Source of the DNA: a virus
Virus record (IMG/VR): IMGVR_UViG_3300032117_000058
Coordinates: 1-43,137 of that record
Reading direction: 5' to 3' (one strand)
Length of the DNA stretch: 43,137 bases
Part shown: one piece after another, positions 9,117-17,417 of the stretch
Layout of the letters: each line of letters opens with the position of its first letter
How positions within the stretch are numbered: position 1 is the first letter of the stretch
The notes under the pieces: model-generated
Seen by the model: the letters and a program-made list of their open reading frames with translations, nothing else
Database searches by the model: none
Told to the model about the DNA's origin: nothing
Made by a program: the position numbers and the translations under genes

Positions 9117-9724
9117 ACAACACCTCCGGTATCACTACCTCCTATTACAACGCCTGAATGCTCATGCGTTAAGAAGTTTCTTCCGTTAATAATAACTGTT
9201 CCAGAAATGGTTACAGTACCACCAGTTAAAGTTATGCTTGCCGTACCTTGAACTAAAGATATTTCTGTTGGTGTGATAGTCACAACCGCACCACTAGCGG
9301 TATCTCTTAAAACAACTCCATTTGGTCCATAAATTGTGACTGCGTTTGCATCAACGCTAGACCAGTTTTTGTTGCCTATAGGTACAAATACTAATCCACC
9401 CAAATTGCTAGGTTCTTCAAGCGGCGCTAAACCTGACCCTAAACCAGACACTCCTCCAAGTACGGTATCTGCTGAAATGCAAAATCCTTTATCTCCAACT
9501 TGAATGGGTAATCTAATATATTCGCTTCCAATGACCGGACAAGTCACTTGAGGAATTGTAAAAACACCACCTGTATCAACATCAAATGAAACAGTCACAA
9601 TTGCACCAGATACGGCAACAACGTGACATGGATATTTTTGTCCTTGCCTTTGTTGGTTATCCGCAATCTTGCCTTCAGCAAAATTGTTAATGGATATTGC
9701 AAATGGTAGTTTTTGTGAAATCAT
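9113..9724 (-). CDS. baseplate central spike protein (gpV / gp138-like, 203 aa)
   Basis: I chose the ATG at 9724, which overlaps the TGA of the hub gene (ATGA), over a TTG seven codons upstream. The N-terminal part (VDVVSFD-like OB region around PCHVVAVSGAIVTVSFDVDT) and IQVGDKGFCIS match the Gp138/gpV spike family. Residues ~120-185 form a beta-helix shaft (TASITLTGGTVTISGTV-type repeats). The apex NGRNFLTHEHSGV carries the H-x-H motif that in P2 gpV and phi92 gp138 coordinates an iron ion at the needle tip. It pierces the outer membrane during contraction. Confidence 0.87.
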   Translation of the reverse strand: MISQKLPFAISINNFAEGKIADNQQRQGQKYPCHVVAVSGAIVTVSFDVDTGGVFTIPQVTCPVIGSEYIRLPIQVGDKGFCISADTVLGGVSGLGSGLAPLEEPSNLGGLVFVPIGNKNWSSVDANAVTIYGPNGVVLRDTASGAVVTITPTEISLVQGTASITLTGGTVTISGTVIINGRNFLTHEHSGVVIGGSDTGGVV

Positions 9725-10707
9725 GGTGTTACCGGTATTGTGCAATCAACAATAGTACACCAACTGTTTGCATCAGCTTGTCTACTATTGCCAACGTGAC
9801 GTATTTTCAATATTTGAAAAATACCTTGGAAAGCAATATTGTTTTTATTTTGACCAAAATTTGCAGGACTATTCGTTATTGGAGATCCTTTTGGAAAAAC
9901 AATTTTATTCATGATATTTAAATCTCCACGCATGACCAATTTAGCTTGAACCGTTGCAATATCAATCCACGTTAAATTACCAATAATGTCCGTAAACGCA
10001 ATATTGATTGTATTTGTTTGAGCTGTTCCGTCTGTCAAAAAAAAGCCTTGATTATTAATACCAATAGATGCGCCCAAGTAATCTACTGTTTTAATAATTT
10101 GTTTGCTTTTTTTATTTATGTATTTTGAAAACGATGTAATATTGTCATACTGCCACGATTGATCTTGGTTGTAAACCAAATTAGAGCTTAACGATCCATA
10201 AACAGGAACACTAGGATAGGCAATATTTAAAGACTGTCGAATAGCATTTTCTAAAGTTGTTCCTGCTTTCCAAGTAAATCCAAAATTAATTTGATCTTGT
10301 GGAGAAACATACGTTAAACCAGTAATTACAAAATTTAAATTAACTTCTGTTCCTTGCCAATTTCCAAAACATTGCAATATTGTTCCATCAATGATTTCTC
10401 CGGCTTGCTGTGGGTTTGCAAAGGGTAATCCCTTAGACATACCAACAGAAATTTGTATGCGAGCGTTGTTGTAGTTGGCTGATTGATTCAAATCTTCAAA
10501 TGAAACGCCATGAATGGTTAGCAATCCATTTTGAGCCGGCTGATGAAATAAGGTTTGAAATATATCTAAATCAACCCTAAGAGCAGAACCATTGTCTATT
10601 CTGTTTTGATAATTTTGACTGTTATTGGATAAAGAAGTAAAAGTAACCGGTACAAATTGAATTGCGCTTTGACTTGATGGACTGATCGTTATGCTGTAGT
10701 AACGCAT
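9721..10707 (-). CDS. baseplate hub protein (328 aa)
   Basis: This gene lies between the plug and the spike, the position of the hub (gp27 / P2 gpD / Mu gp44 analogues). The protein begins RYYSITISP and has alternating beta strands such as LTIHGVSFEDL, FVITGLTYVSPQDQINFGFTWKAGTTLENAI, which is the typical 'T-L-x-x-A-I' segment of hub proteins, and QIIKTVDYLGASIG. It would form the trimer joining the tube to the spike. The start overlaps the previous stop (TAATG). Assignment rests on order plus hub-like segments. Confidence 0.72.
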   Translation of the reverse strand: MRYYSITISPSSQSAIQFVPVTFTSLSNNSQNYQNRIDNGSALRVDLDIFQTLFHQPAQNGLLTIHGVSFEDLNQSANYNNARIQISVGMSKGLPFANPQQAGEIIDGTILQCFGNWQGTEVNLNFVITGLTYVSPQDQINFGFTWKAGTTLENAIRQSLNIAYPSVPVYGSLSSNLVYNQDQSWQYDNITSFSKYINKKSKQIIKTVDYLGASIGINNQGFFLTDGTAQTNTINIAFTDIIGNLTWIDIATVQAKLVMRGDLNIMNKIVFPKGSPITNSPANFGQNKNNIAFQGIFQILKIRHVGNSRQADANSWCTIVDCTIPVTP

Positions 10708-10976
10708 TATGGTGTAATGATAAAACTGCTACTACTGACTCGATAAACCATTGTTGACTTTGTAAAGTATCCAAACAACAAATTAATATCATAATTATCG
10801 GGTGATCCAATGATAGGACGGCTGACAATTAAATTGCCAAAAGTATCATAGATAGAAAAAAAATATCTTGGCCCTGCGGCATTCCATGTGCAAATACAAA
10901 CATAAGTAACCCCATCCAAAGTTGGATTAAATTGAAAATTTGCTAATGGCGATGGATTAAAAAGAATGGTTGTCAT
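10707..10976 (-). CDS. Pam3 gp18-like baseplate plug protein (89 aa)
   Basis: This small beta protein contains LDGVTYVCICTWNAAGPRYF, then IYDTFGNLIVSRPI and GSPDNYDINLLFGYF. It follows the 'F-LDG-Y-xxxxWN-----W-xxIYD--G--L' pattern of the cyanophage Pam3 plug family (formerly DUF6983), which closes the baseplate tube. Both neighbours are consistent: a baseplate/initiator protein before it and the hub after it. It is joined to both by one-base TAATG overlaps. Confidence 0.72.
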   Translation of the reverse strand: MTTILFNPSPLANFQFNPTLDGVTYVCICTWNAAGPRYFFSIYDTFGNLIVSRPIIGSPDNYDINLLFGYFTKSTMVYRVSSSSFIITP

Positions 10977-11611
10977 TATTCATACCATCCTAATTTGTAA
11001 TTTGGTGCGGTACTATTCCAGCTCAATGCTGTTGGTGTAGGTAATCCATTTTGAAATTTATTCATTAAATTACCCAAAACTTGTTGAGCACCTTGTTGCG
11101 TTATCAATGGCTGAGTGAAATCCCATTGATACAAAAATTGAACCTGTTTATCGCTTGATGTACTTACATCACGAATACCTGTTAGTAAGCAATTTGTGTA
11201 AGTGTAAGCAGGTGTTAAAACTGTAAATGTTCCACCTGTCAAAATGTGCGTGTCCAATTGGCTTTTTAAAGCTGTAAAAATTGAATTTTTAGTAACATAA
11301 CCACCATTGTTTTGTGCGGGAGCTATCATTACCAAACTAATTTTTAAAGGCATTTGAATGACCGCATTAGCCGCCATTGTTAGGCTTGCAAAAGGATATT
11401 CAGCAATTTGCCATTCTTCAAGACTACCGCCAGACATAACTCTATATTCGGCAAAGTATTGCCCTGTACTGCTAAACGAATTGCTCAGTTGTTCAGTTAA
11501 ATTGACAATAGGCAAAATATTATTTGGATAATTTGCGGCTATTCCATTATTCAAAATAATGGGAGAAATTTCATAATTGTATGAAAAATTAACTTGAGCT
11601 GAACTTAACAT
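10976..11611 (-). CDS. baseplate / tail-tube-hub connector, hypothetical (211 aa)
   Basis: This gene sits between the tape measure and the plug, where Mu-like and Pam3-like phages encode a tube-initiator or hub-adaptor protein. Recognisable pieces are LEEWQIAEYPFASLTMAANAV (hydrophobic, helical) and TPAYTYTNCLLTGIRDVS, followed by KQVQFLYQWDFTQPLI. The last two recall the 'Y-N--L-G--------------QW---F--PL' pattern of baseplate adaptor proteins in this region. The start has AAAGGGTCGTA-ATG. The function is inferred from order. Confidence 0.6.
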   Translation of the reverse strand: MLSSAQVNFSYNYEISPIILNNGIAANYPNNILPIVNLTEQLSNSFSSTGQYFAEYRVMSGGSLEEWQIAEYPFASLTMAANAVIQMPLKISLVMIAPAQNNGGYVTKNSIFTALKSQLDTHILTGGTFTVLTPAYTYTNCLLTGIRDVSTSSDKQVQFLYQWDFTQPLITQQGAQQVLGNLMNKFQNGLPTPTALSWNSTAPNYKLGWYE

Positions 11612-13155
11612 TACGACCCTTTACTGGCATTGGGTAGACTTGCGGCAGTCGCAACAGCATTTCCACCGGTGTTATTGTTAATCATAACTTTAATTTCATT
11701 GGCTGAATATTTGGATTTTCCGCTTTCAACCTTAGAAATTACCGCCAACAATGAAGACAAAACATTTGGATCTTGTAAATTTAAATGCTCAGTTGCTTTA
11801 CGTCCGGTTTGTTGCTCAACAGCTCTAATGTAGGCTTTGGTGTCGTTTTCATTTTTAGGCGCATAAAGACTAATAATGTCTTGAATGGTATCTAATTTTT
11901 TGTACCCTGCGGCCTTTGATTTTCCAGTTGCATATAAAGTCAACTGTTCCGCCAAGGCTTTAAAACCTTCTCTGTCAGATGCAAATTTTGCAAAACCACC
12001 CTCACCTTGGGTTGCTCCTGCTTGTCCAACATAGCGAAGATTTCCGGGGTTAAAGTTTCTTTCAGCTAAAGATTCACCACCAAAAAACTGTCGAACAGCT
12101 CCTTTGGTACGTTCCCATTTTTGAGTACCTTCTTTTTCTTCTTTTGTTTGCGTTAGACCAAAAAATCCGGTAATGTTTTCAACAATGGTAGCCATGCCTT
12201 TTAGGGCATCTAAAAAATAACTAATATCTTCTTTTAATTCATCGACTTTTAAATTAGTCAAAAAATCCTTGACCATTTCACCAACGGCTGATGAAAATTC
12301 AATTAATTTAGGAATTAATGGCTCTAAATTTTTTATTAACGATGTTTCTAATACTTGACCAACTTTTTTCAATTGAACTAAAAAATCTTGCCATTCACGA
12401 TTAACAGCATCAGTAGTTTCTAATTCTTTTGCATCTTTTTGATTTTTAGCAATTGCTTGATCTAATTCTTCTGCTTTTAAAGACGATAGCCGTCTTAAAT
12501 CTTCAAGGCTAAATATTTGAGTTAACCCTGTGGCTTCAGCATATTGTTGAGTTTGTCCACCGGCTTTAAATTGAGCAACAGCACCTTTAATGATGCTTGG
12601 CAACATATCAATTGGGTTTTGACCTGCTTGGCCACCCAATCTGCCTAAAATTGATTGTCGGCTTAAATCGCTTCTAACATCAGCAATATTTGACAATACT
12701 TGTGTTGGATCAAAATAACGACCAAAGTTTGTTTCTGTAGCTCTTAGTTGACCAGTAGAAACGCCCAAACCCTGCGCTTGCCTTCTGTAATCACTAGCAC
12801 TACCTGCAACTCCTGCCAAGCCAAAACCGCCACCAATAGCGCCCAATGTAGCCCATTTAGCGATGGATACTGCGCCACTAGCAAGATTGCGAGCAATGTT
12901 GGCTGTTGTATAACTTAATTCTTTAAAAACAACTAAATTGTCCTTTGATATTTTTTCAAAGTTTTTTAGTTGAGTGACTAGATCTTTAACGCCCTTGATT
13001 TGAGCGTCTACCTGTTTGGTCATTTTTTGTGACCAAGGCAAAGGGTCTATTTTCTTTAAGCCTTCAACGGACGATCTAAATTTGGCAAAGTCTTTCGCAA
13101 ACGCTTGAAACTTTTCATCTAATACATCTATTTCAATAACTGATTTGGTTGCCAT
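11611..13155 (-). CDS. tape measure protein with C-terminal muralytic domain (514 aa)
   Basis: The N-terminal 100 residues are charged coiled-coil helix (Lys, Gln and Glu rich). A Gly/Ala-rich hydrophobic stretch follows at ~100-120, then more long helices to ~350. Residues ~365-478 form a distinct domain: ERNFNPGNLRY, FASDREGFKALAEQLTLYA, TIQDIISLYAPKNENDT and YIRAVEQQTG. This is the lysozyme-like pattern found in PRD1 P5-type annotations and many virion lysins. E365 is the likely catalytic acid. The protein would set tail length and open peptidoglycan on injection. The gene lies directly after the frameshifted chaperone, as expected. It is short for a tape measure, implying a modest tail. 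Confidence 0.82.
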   Translation of the reverse strand: MATKSVIEIDVLDEKFQAFAKDFAKFRSSVEGLKKIDPLPWSQKMTKQVDAQIKGVKDLVTQLKNFEKISKDNLVVFKELSYTTANIARNLASGAVSIAKWATLGAIGGGFGLAGVAGSASDYRRQAQGLGVSTGQLRATETNFGRYFDPTQVLSNIADVRSDLSRQSILGRLGGQAGQNPIDMLPSIIKGAVAQFKAGGQTQQYAEATGLTQIFSLEDLRRLSSLKAEELDQAIAKNQKDAKELETTDAVNREWQDFLVQLKKVGQVLETSLIKNLEPLIPKLIEFSSAVGEMVKDFLTNLKVDELKEDISYFLDALKGMATIVENITGFFGLTQTKEEKEGTQKWERTKGAVRQFFGGESLAERNFNPGNLRYVGQAGATQGEGGFAKFASDREGFKALAEQLTLYATGKSKAAGYKKLDTIQDIISLYAPKNENDTKAYIRAVEQQTGRKATEHLNLQDPNVLSSLLAVISKVESGKSKYSANEIKVMINNNTGGNAVATAASLPNASKGS

Positions 13156-13164
13156 TATTTACTC

Positions 13165-13871
13165 TTAGAAGATTGATTTTTTTTCAATTGCTTGGATTAA
13201 ATGCCTTTGACGATAATGTTGTGCATCTATCCACTTACCGCCATTTTCTTTTATAAACTCATAAAAACCCTCATTGCTTAAATAGTCTAGGAGATAAGCG
13301 ATGATTCCGTTACTTTCTTTCCAGTAACATCTGTTTTGGTCAATGTCGGCAAACCAGTTTGATACGCCATACAGTCCAAGGATGTAACTACCCAATGCCG
13401 TAAATTCCCCGCCATTTCTAAAAAAGAAACTCTGAAGTCCCTTGGAGCGACCTTGGATATTGCAGTAAAAAAAACGAGAGAACTCATTACCTCCGCTTCT
13501 TCATCTTCGTCAATGATTCCACGTTTAATTGCCAAATCAAATGGCAATGTCTCCCACCCTTTTTCACCACAATAAATGACGTTAGTCAATCTAATGATTT
13601 CATTGATTAAACCAAACTTAACTCCACTTGGGCCGTCCCATGTGCCAGACTGAGTTGCAATTGATTTCAATGAAGGATAAGCAAGCCTTGGTGCGGATAA
13701 GGCAACATGGCTTGGATTATCACTTTCAAAACATTGACTAAAGACTTTTCCAAGCTCTAGATAAAATTGTTCAAAAATCTCACGACTAACAGCGGTTGAG
13801 TGAATGTGTACTGTTCCGTAGTCTGTCGTTTGAATTTGCACCACTAAATTCAAATTTTTGTTAATTTTCAA
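13165..13871 (-). CDS. frameshifted tail-assembly chaperone (gpGT-like fusion, ~235 aa)
   Basis: Translation of the 194-aa frame to the slippery heptamer at 13425-13419, followed by a -1 slip, enters an open frame that runs to the stop at 13165. The product has 151 residues from frame 0 and 84 from frame -1. There is no stop between the slippery site and the -1 frame, whose sequence (SNWFADIDQNRCYWKE, then IIAYLLDYLS) looks like real protein. Position immediately before the tape measure is diagnostic of lambda gpG/gpGT-type chaperones, which hold the tape measure in solution until the tube polymerises. The frameshift itself is inferred. Confidence 0.75.
13287..13871 (-). CDS. tail-assembly chaperone, unshifted form (gpG-like, 194 aa)
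   Basis: The only plausible start is a TTG at 13871, preceded seven bases earlier by a strong AGGAG. The helical, acidic protein (FEQFYLELGKVFSQCFE, VIYCGEKGWETLPFDLAIKRGIIDEDEEAEVMSSL) lies between the tube and tape measure genes, the classical chaperone position. Its C-terminal 43 residues overlap the -1 frame. In known systems the short form is made in large excess over the fusion. Apart from the gene order and slippery site I do not recognise the sequence family. Confidence 0.75.
   Translation of the reverse strand: MKINKNLNLVVQIQTTDYGTVHIHSTAVSREIFEQFYLELGKVFSQCFESDNPSHVALSAPRLAYPSLKSIATQSGTWDGPSGVKFGLINEIIRLTNVIYCGEKGWETLPFDLAIKRGIIDEDEEAEVMSSLVFFTAISKVAPRDFRVSFLEMAGNLRHWVVTSLDCMAYQTGLPTLTKTDVTGKKVTESSLIS
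13419..13425 (-). promoter_or_regulatory. programmed -1 ribosomal frameshift site, T TTT TTA
   Basis: In the frame of the 194-aa chaperone the codons are TCT-TTT-TTA, which gives the canonical X XXY YYZ heptamer T TTT TTA (the same heptamer used by HIV-1 gag-pol). It lies where the downstream -1 frame is open. No strong stem-loop is obvious just after it. Confidence 0.75.
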
Positions 13872-13873
13872 AT

Positions 13874-14320
13874 CTATGCTCCTGCGGCAAATAACTCAGC
13901 ATTAATAGAGTAAACACCACGCAAGCGAACAACTAAACCGGCTTGTGTTCCATCAAAAGCAACTTCTTGAATGCTTTGTAAAACACAATTGTTCAGTTGG
14001 AATGGAGATAAAGTAACTGTATCGGGATAAATCGTAACTGATCCCAATGTAGTGTTTAGCTCAATTTGTTGCTTGTATGCGTTAGCCAATGCTTGTGTTC
14101 TGACCAAATGCATTGTGACTGTTCCATAAATATATGGTTCAGGGCTTGTGACCGCACCAGTTAAGGTGTTAATCAGCAATGCAGTATCGCCATCAAATGC
14201 CAAGCTAATCGCTTCTTTAGAAAGATATGATGCTGTAACATTTAAGTTTTGATAGTCAGCATAAAACACACTAGCAAGTAGTCTGTTTAACGTGCCTTGT
14301 ACAACTTGTGGATTTGCCAT
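13874..14320 (-). CDS. tail tube protein (148 aa)
   Basis: This gene directly follows the sheath, the usual place for the tube. The protein begins ANPQVVQGTLNRLLASV and has beta strands typical of tube proteins: LISLAFDGDTALLINTLTGAV-like turn, YIYGTVTMHLVRTQALANAYKQQIE, and a final VVRLRGVYSINAELF. The segment 'G--T--L-R-QALA--Y---I' is characteristic of DUF3277/Pam3-type tube subunits in my recollection. It would stack as hexameric rings inside the sheath. The ribosome binding site is GGAGTAAAGA-ATG. Confidence 0.8.
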   Translation of the reverse strand: MANPQVVQGTLNRLLASVFYADYQNLNVTASYLSKEAISLAFDGDTALLINTLTGAVTSPEPYIYGTVTMHLVRTQALANAYKQQIELNTTLGSVTIYPDTVTLSPFQLNNCVLQSIQEVAFDGTQAGLVVRLRGVYSINAELFAAGA

Positions 14321-14330
14321 TCTTTACTCC

Positions 14331-15650
14331 TTATGTTGGGATATTACTTGCTGTCAAGTAAATAGTGATTGAGGAGAATCCACGTTGGGGGACAAACGTC
14401 AAACTCAATCCCTTGTAAATACCTGCGGCATAATCGCTAGGATTCTGTGTCACATAAGTATTGAATGGAATTGCACCAACAGACGCAGGACTTAAAATCA
14501 ATCCAAAAGCAATACCATTGTTTGTAGTCGCTTGAGCAACTTTTTGCAATGCATTGATACCGGCTTGATTGTAATAAAGCGGATTAGTGGATGAATTGCT
14601 TCCATTAATGATTGCGGCGGCTAAACTAATTGCCACATTGATTGCAAGCCAATCAACTGCATACCAATAATTGAATGTGTTCAAATCCATGAACGTACCA
14701 CCCTCAATCAAAGTTTGACTGATTTGGCCTTGAGCACCTGTGTAAATGTAATTTACACCTGCGGCAAGCAATGAGGTTTGTTGTGAATTTGTTAATGTGC
14801 TGTATGGAGTAACACCATAAACAAAACTATATTCAAGAGGACTTGCCAAGTTACTTGCGTTGGGATCGTAACTTAATGTAGTCCAGAAAATAGCGGCGGC
14901 ATCAAATTCAGTAACTGGTGCAGTTGGCGTTTGAAGCGTTGCAAAAACTGATTTAAGACCTGCCCATGTTGTATAGGTTGCAAGCGTTGTTGTAACATAG
15001 AAATATGTTTGAGCTGTAGTGCTTGTGTACTGATTAGCCATTGTGACGGCTGTTGGTTCAGTATTCCAAGTTTGAGGCAACAAATAACTATAGAACTTAA
15101 ATGTCGATGTTGTAATAAACGATTCAAGAGCTGTTACACCTGCGGCTGGCGTTCCAACACCTAATTCCAATACATAAACTGGAGTAGTAGCGCCTTGAGC
15201 AAAGAATGTTGTTCCCATTGCCAAAAGTTCTTGAGAGTCTTCCAAAGAAAACAAACTCGTTGAAACAATTGTTGCACTTCCGGGATTGCTTGCAAGAGCG
15301 TAAGTTAAAGTATATGTACCAGTTGAAGTTACGCTAAAAGTTCCGTTGTAAGCATTATTTGTGCTACCTGAAACTAAAACGCCTGAGACAATACCTTCAA
15401 TTACGTTTCCAGTTGGGATTCCGTGAGCTGTAGAGGTGGTAACGGTTACAACAGAGGATGCCCAAGAAACACTACTAATTGCATTACCTGATTTTAAAAT
15501 TGTGGTCAAATCAGATAATTGAGTTAGCAGTTGATATGTACCTGTCGATAAGGTTGTTGCACCTTGAGATACAAAAGCACCTGTTTGTTGCAACTTTGAT
15601 GGCGCACTCGCCACCTGTTGCTTAACGATGACATTTACAATATTAGGCAT
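14331..15650 (-). CDS. contractile tail sheath protein (439 aa)
   Basis: The overall layout fits the DUF3383/Mu-type sheath family. It starts NIVNVIVKQQVASAPSKLQQ, then comes a beta region, a central ALESFI and SYLLPQTW core, and a C-terminal YVTQNPSDYAAGIYKGLSLTFVPQRGFSSI, matching the 'Y----P-DYA-G-Y-G----ytp--GF--i' pattern of these sheaths. Residues ~58-131 (VTVTTSTAHGIPTG, YNGTFSV, YTLTY) look like an inserted FCCH-like beta domain, related in pattern to the one in the J-like protein. The sheath shortens to drive the tube through the envelope. Ribosome binding site AAGGAGGCATC-ATG. Confidence 0.87.
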   Translation of the reverse strand: MPNIVNVIVKQQVASAPSKLQQTGAFVSQGATTLSTGTYQLLTQLSDLTTILKSGNAISSVSWASSVVTVTTSTAHGIPTGNVIEGIVSGVLVSGSTNNAYNGTFSVTSTGTYTLTYALASNPGSATIVSTSLFSLEDSQELLAMGTTFFAQGATTPVYVLELGVGTPAAGVTALESFITTSTFKFYSYLLPQTWNTEPTAVTMANQYTSTTAQTYFYVTTTLATYTTWAGLKSVFATLQTPTAPVTEFDAAAIFWTTLSYDPNASNLASPLEYSFVYGVTPYSTLTNSQQTSLLAAGVNYIYTGAQGQISQTLIEGGTFMDLNTFNYWYAVDWLAINVAISLAAAIINGSNSSTNPLYYNQAGINALQKVAQATTNNGIAFGLILSPASVGAIPFNTYVTQNPSDYAAGIYKGLSLTFVPQRGFSSITIYLTASNIPT

Positions 15651-15659
15651 GATGCCTCC

Positions 15660-15980
15660 TTAAGCGAAACTGATAGACGCAACCATTGAAGTGCCGGGAA
15701 CAAACACAATTCCAGTCAAGCATGGGAAATTGATAAAGTATGTTCCTACTGCTTCGGGAACAACTGCGACTAATTTTGTTGCGCCAATTGTTCCAGATGC
15801 TGATGAATCATAAATTGCGCCATTAGTGCTACCTGCTGTAGTCACGTTAACTTGGCAAACATAACCTCTTGATCCTTTGACCAAAGTGGTTGCTGAAAGA
15901 TTGAGTGCATTTTTGATACCGCCAGTTGTTGTTGATACTTGTGCATTGATAACTGCTGGTTGATTTGCTCCGACTGCCAT
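15660..15980 (-). CDS. small virion protein of unknown role (106 aa)
   Basis: This Ala, Val and Thr-rich all-beta protein contains KGSRGYVCQVNVTTAGSTNG, IYDSSASGTIG and a C-terminal PCLTGIVFVPGTSMVASISF, a pattern seen in small decoration-type proteins. The ATG is preceded by AAGGAG seven bases upstream. It is placed between the neck/terminator genes and the sheath, so it could be a tail-terminator partner or a decoration protein. I do not recognise a specific family with certainty. Confidence 0.6.
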   Translation of the reverse strand: MAVGANQPAVINAQVSTTTGGIKNALNLSATTLVKGSRGYVCQVNVTTAGSTNGAIYDSSASGTIGATKLVAVVPEAVGTYFINFPCLTGIVFVPGTSMVASISFA

Positions 15981-16017
15981 GATAAAGCTCCTTAAAATTC
16001 AAAAAAAGAAAAAAAAA

Positions 16018-17010
16018 TTACACAGGGGTCAACGAAATAAATGCTTCTTCAATTAGCTTTCGGGCAATATTATTAACAGTTGTCTGGTAATAACTTACTT
16101 CAAAAGTAATCATTTTCTTCATTGCAATAATACCAAATTCAGGCTGAGTGACCTTTTCATCTTGAATGATTGGCATATTCATCATACCGATATTATCAGT
16201 ATTCATGCTATATTGGAACACATAATTGACAAAATTTAAAGCGTCATGGTTTCGTAAACCAAAGATGCTGATTTTGACTGTATCTTTGGTTAATTGATAT
16301 GGATTTGATTCGTAATCCAACAATGGAAATTGCTGTAATGCAGTTGTTGATGAAGGAGATATATCGACAGAAGCATAAGGAGGAGCTACGTTTTGTCCAA
16401 CCAAATAACTTGGATACATTGGAAAAAATTGATTCAATGTCAGCCAAATTGGTAAACTATTAGAAACAACAGGTGTAATAGTATCAAAATCAGTCATTGA
16501 GTTGATGAGTTGTGTATTCATAATCGAATACAAAGAGTCACCACGATAATGATAAAGATCTGCTTGCTTGTAATAGTTCTCTCTGCGACTAAATGCAAAT
16601 TTTAATTCTTGATATGAAGCTACATATATTAAATTTGGACTTACGAGGTTGAAATCTTGAATTAGTTGAGGAGAAGTAAAAATAACATGGTTGTAAGCAG
16701 TTGTTCTTTCTTCCAACTGATGCATCACAGTATTAAAGTGAAAACTTCCATTTACTCTTACTTGTTTTGCAGGAATAGGGTTTGCGCCTTTGTTATTAAA
16801 TTCTGAATAGTTATATTGAGCGGCATTGTAAATAGCTGTGTCGTTTAAAAGACTAGCATTGACCCAATATACATAACCATCGATTGGAAGTATTAGTTTT
16901 ACATAAAGAGTAAACGTAACTGTTTCATTGCCTGAAATCGTGTGTAGACCATCAGCTAAACCAGAGCCTAATTGGGTCTTTGCGCCTATTGTTTCTTCTA
17001 CTGATGCCAT
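16018..17010 (-). CDS. structural protein of the neck/tail region, unknown (330 aa)
   Basis: The protein is soluble with no membrane segment and mixes beta strands with Tyr/Asn-rich loops. Its recognisable stretches are VTFTLYVKLILPIDGYVYWVNA near the start and FGIIAMKKMITFEVSYYQTT near the end. Genes of this size at this place, between neck proteins and sheath, are common in Pam3-like myoviruses and are annotated only as structural. Start and upstream stop overlap by one base (TAATG). I infer a connector or tail-completion role from position. Confidence 0.55.
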   Translation of the reverse strand: MASVEETIGAKTQLGSGLADGLHTISGNETVTFTLYVKLILPIDGYVYWVNASLLNDTAIYNAAQYNYSEFNNKGANPIPAKQVRVNGSFHFNTVMHQLEERTTAYNHVIFTSPQLIQDFNLVSPNLIYVASYQELKFAFSRRENYYKQADLYHYRGDSLYSIMNTQLINSMTDFDTITPVVSNSLPIWLTLNQFFPMYPSYLVGQNVAPPYASVDISPSSTTALQQFPLLDYESNPYQLTKDTVKISIFGLRNHDALNFVNYVFQYSMNTDNIGMMNMPIIQDEKVTQPEFGIIAMKKMITFEVSYYQTTVNNIARKLIEEAFISLTPV

Positions 17011-17417
17011 TAGTCAACCCATGACTTAAAAGAGGCTTGCAACACACCAGAATCAATGAATGAAGGTCTTCTTGGCCCTACTTTTCTTTTGAATCTAATA
17101 CTTTTACCCATTAAGGCGGCTTTAGTAGGTACACCTTCAACACCTAATTTAGCCATTTCTTCAATGTCGAGAAAATGTCTAAAGTCTTTATCGATAGCAC
17201 TTTCAGCAGATGCAAAAGGATTTTTAACTTTACCGCCTTGCAATACAGTTTCTAAAGCTCCTGCTACGCTATCAGTCAAATGTGATGAAATGTTTTTAAT
17301 ATTGCTCTCAGCAAATTTTGAAAACAAACCATACTTTTCTTCTAGAATCATTGCCACGCCATAGGTAGTATTACCTTCGGGTTCTGGAACGTCAATGACA
17401 CCCAAATGCAATTTCAT
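17010..17417 (-). CDS. neck / tail-completion protein, HK97 gp10-like (135 aa)
   Basis: I place the start at ATG 17417 because it overlaps the TGA of the upstream gene (ATGA). A TTG four codons earlier is the alternative. The protein has a helical middle (SNIKNISSHLTDSVAGALETVL) and ends RRPSFIDSGVLQASFKSWV, the 'R--FI-tG-l--SF--wv' ending of HK97 gp10-type head-tail joining proteins. It lies between the capsid genes and the sheath, as expected for a neck protein. Confidence 0.65.
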   Translation of the reverse strand: MKLHLGVIDVPEPEGNTTYGVAMILEEKYGLFSKFAESNIKNISSHLTDSVAGALETVLQGGKVKNPFASAESAIDKDFRHFLDIEEMAKLGVEGVPTKAALMGKSIRFKRKVGPRRPSFIDSGVLQASFKSWVD

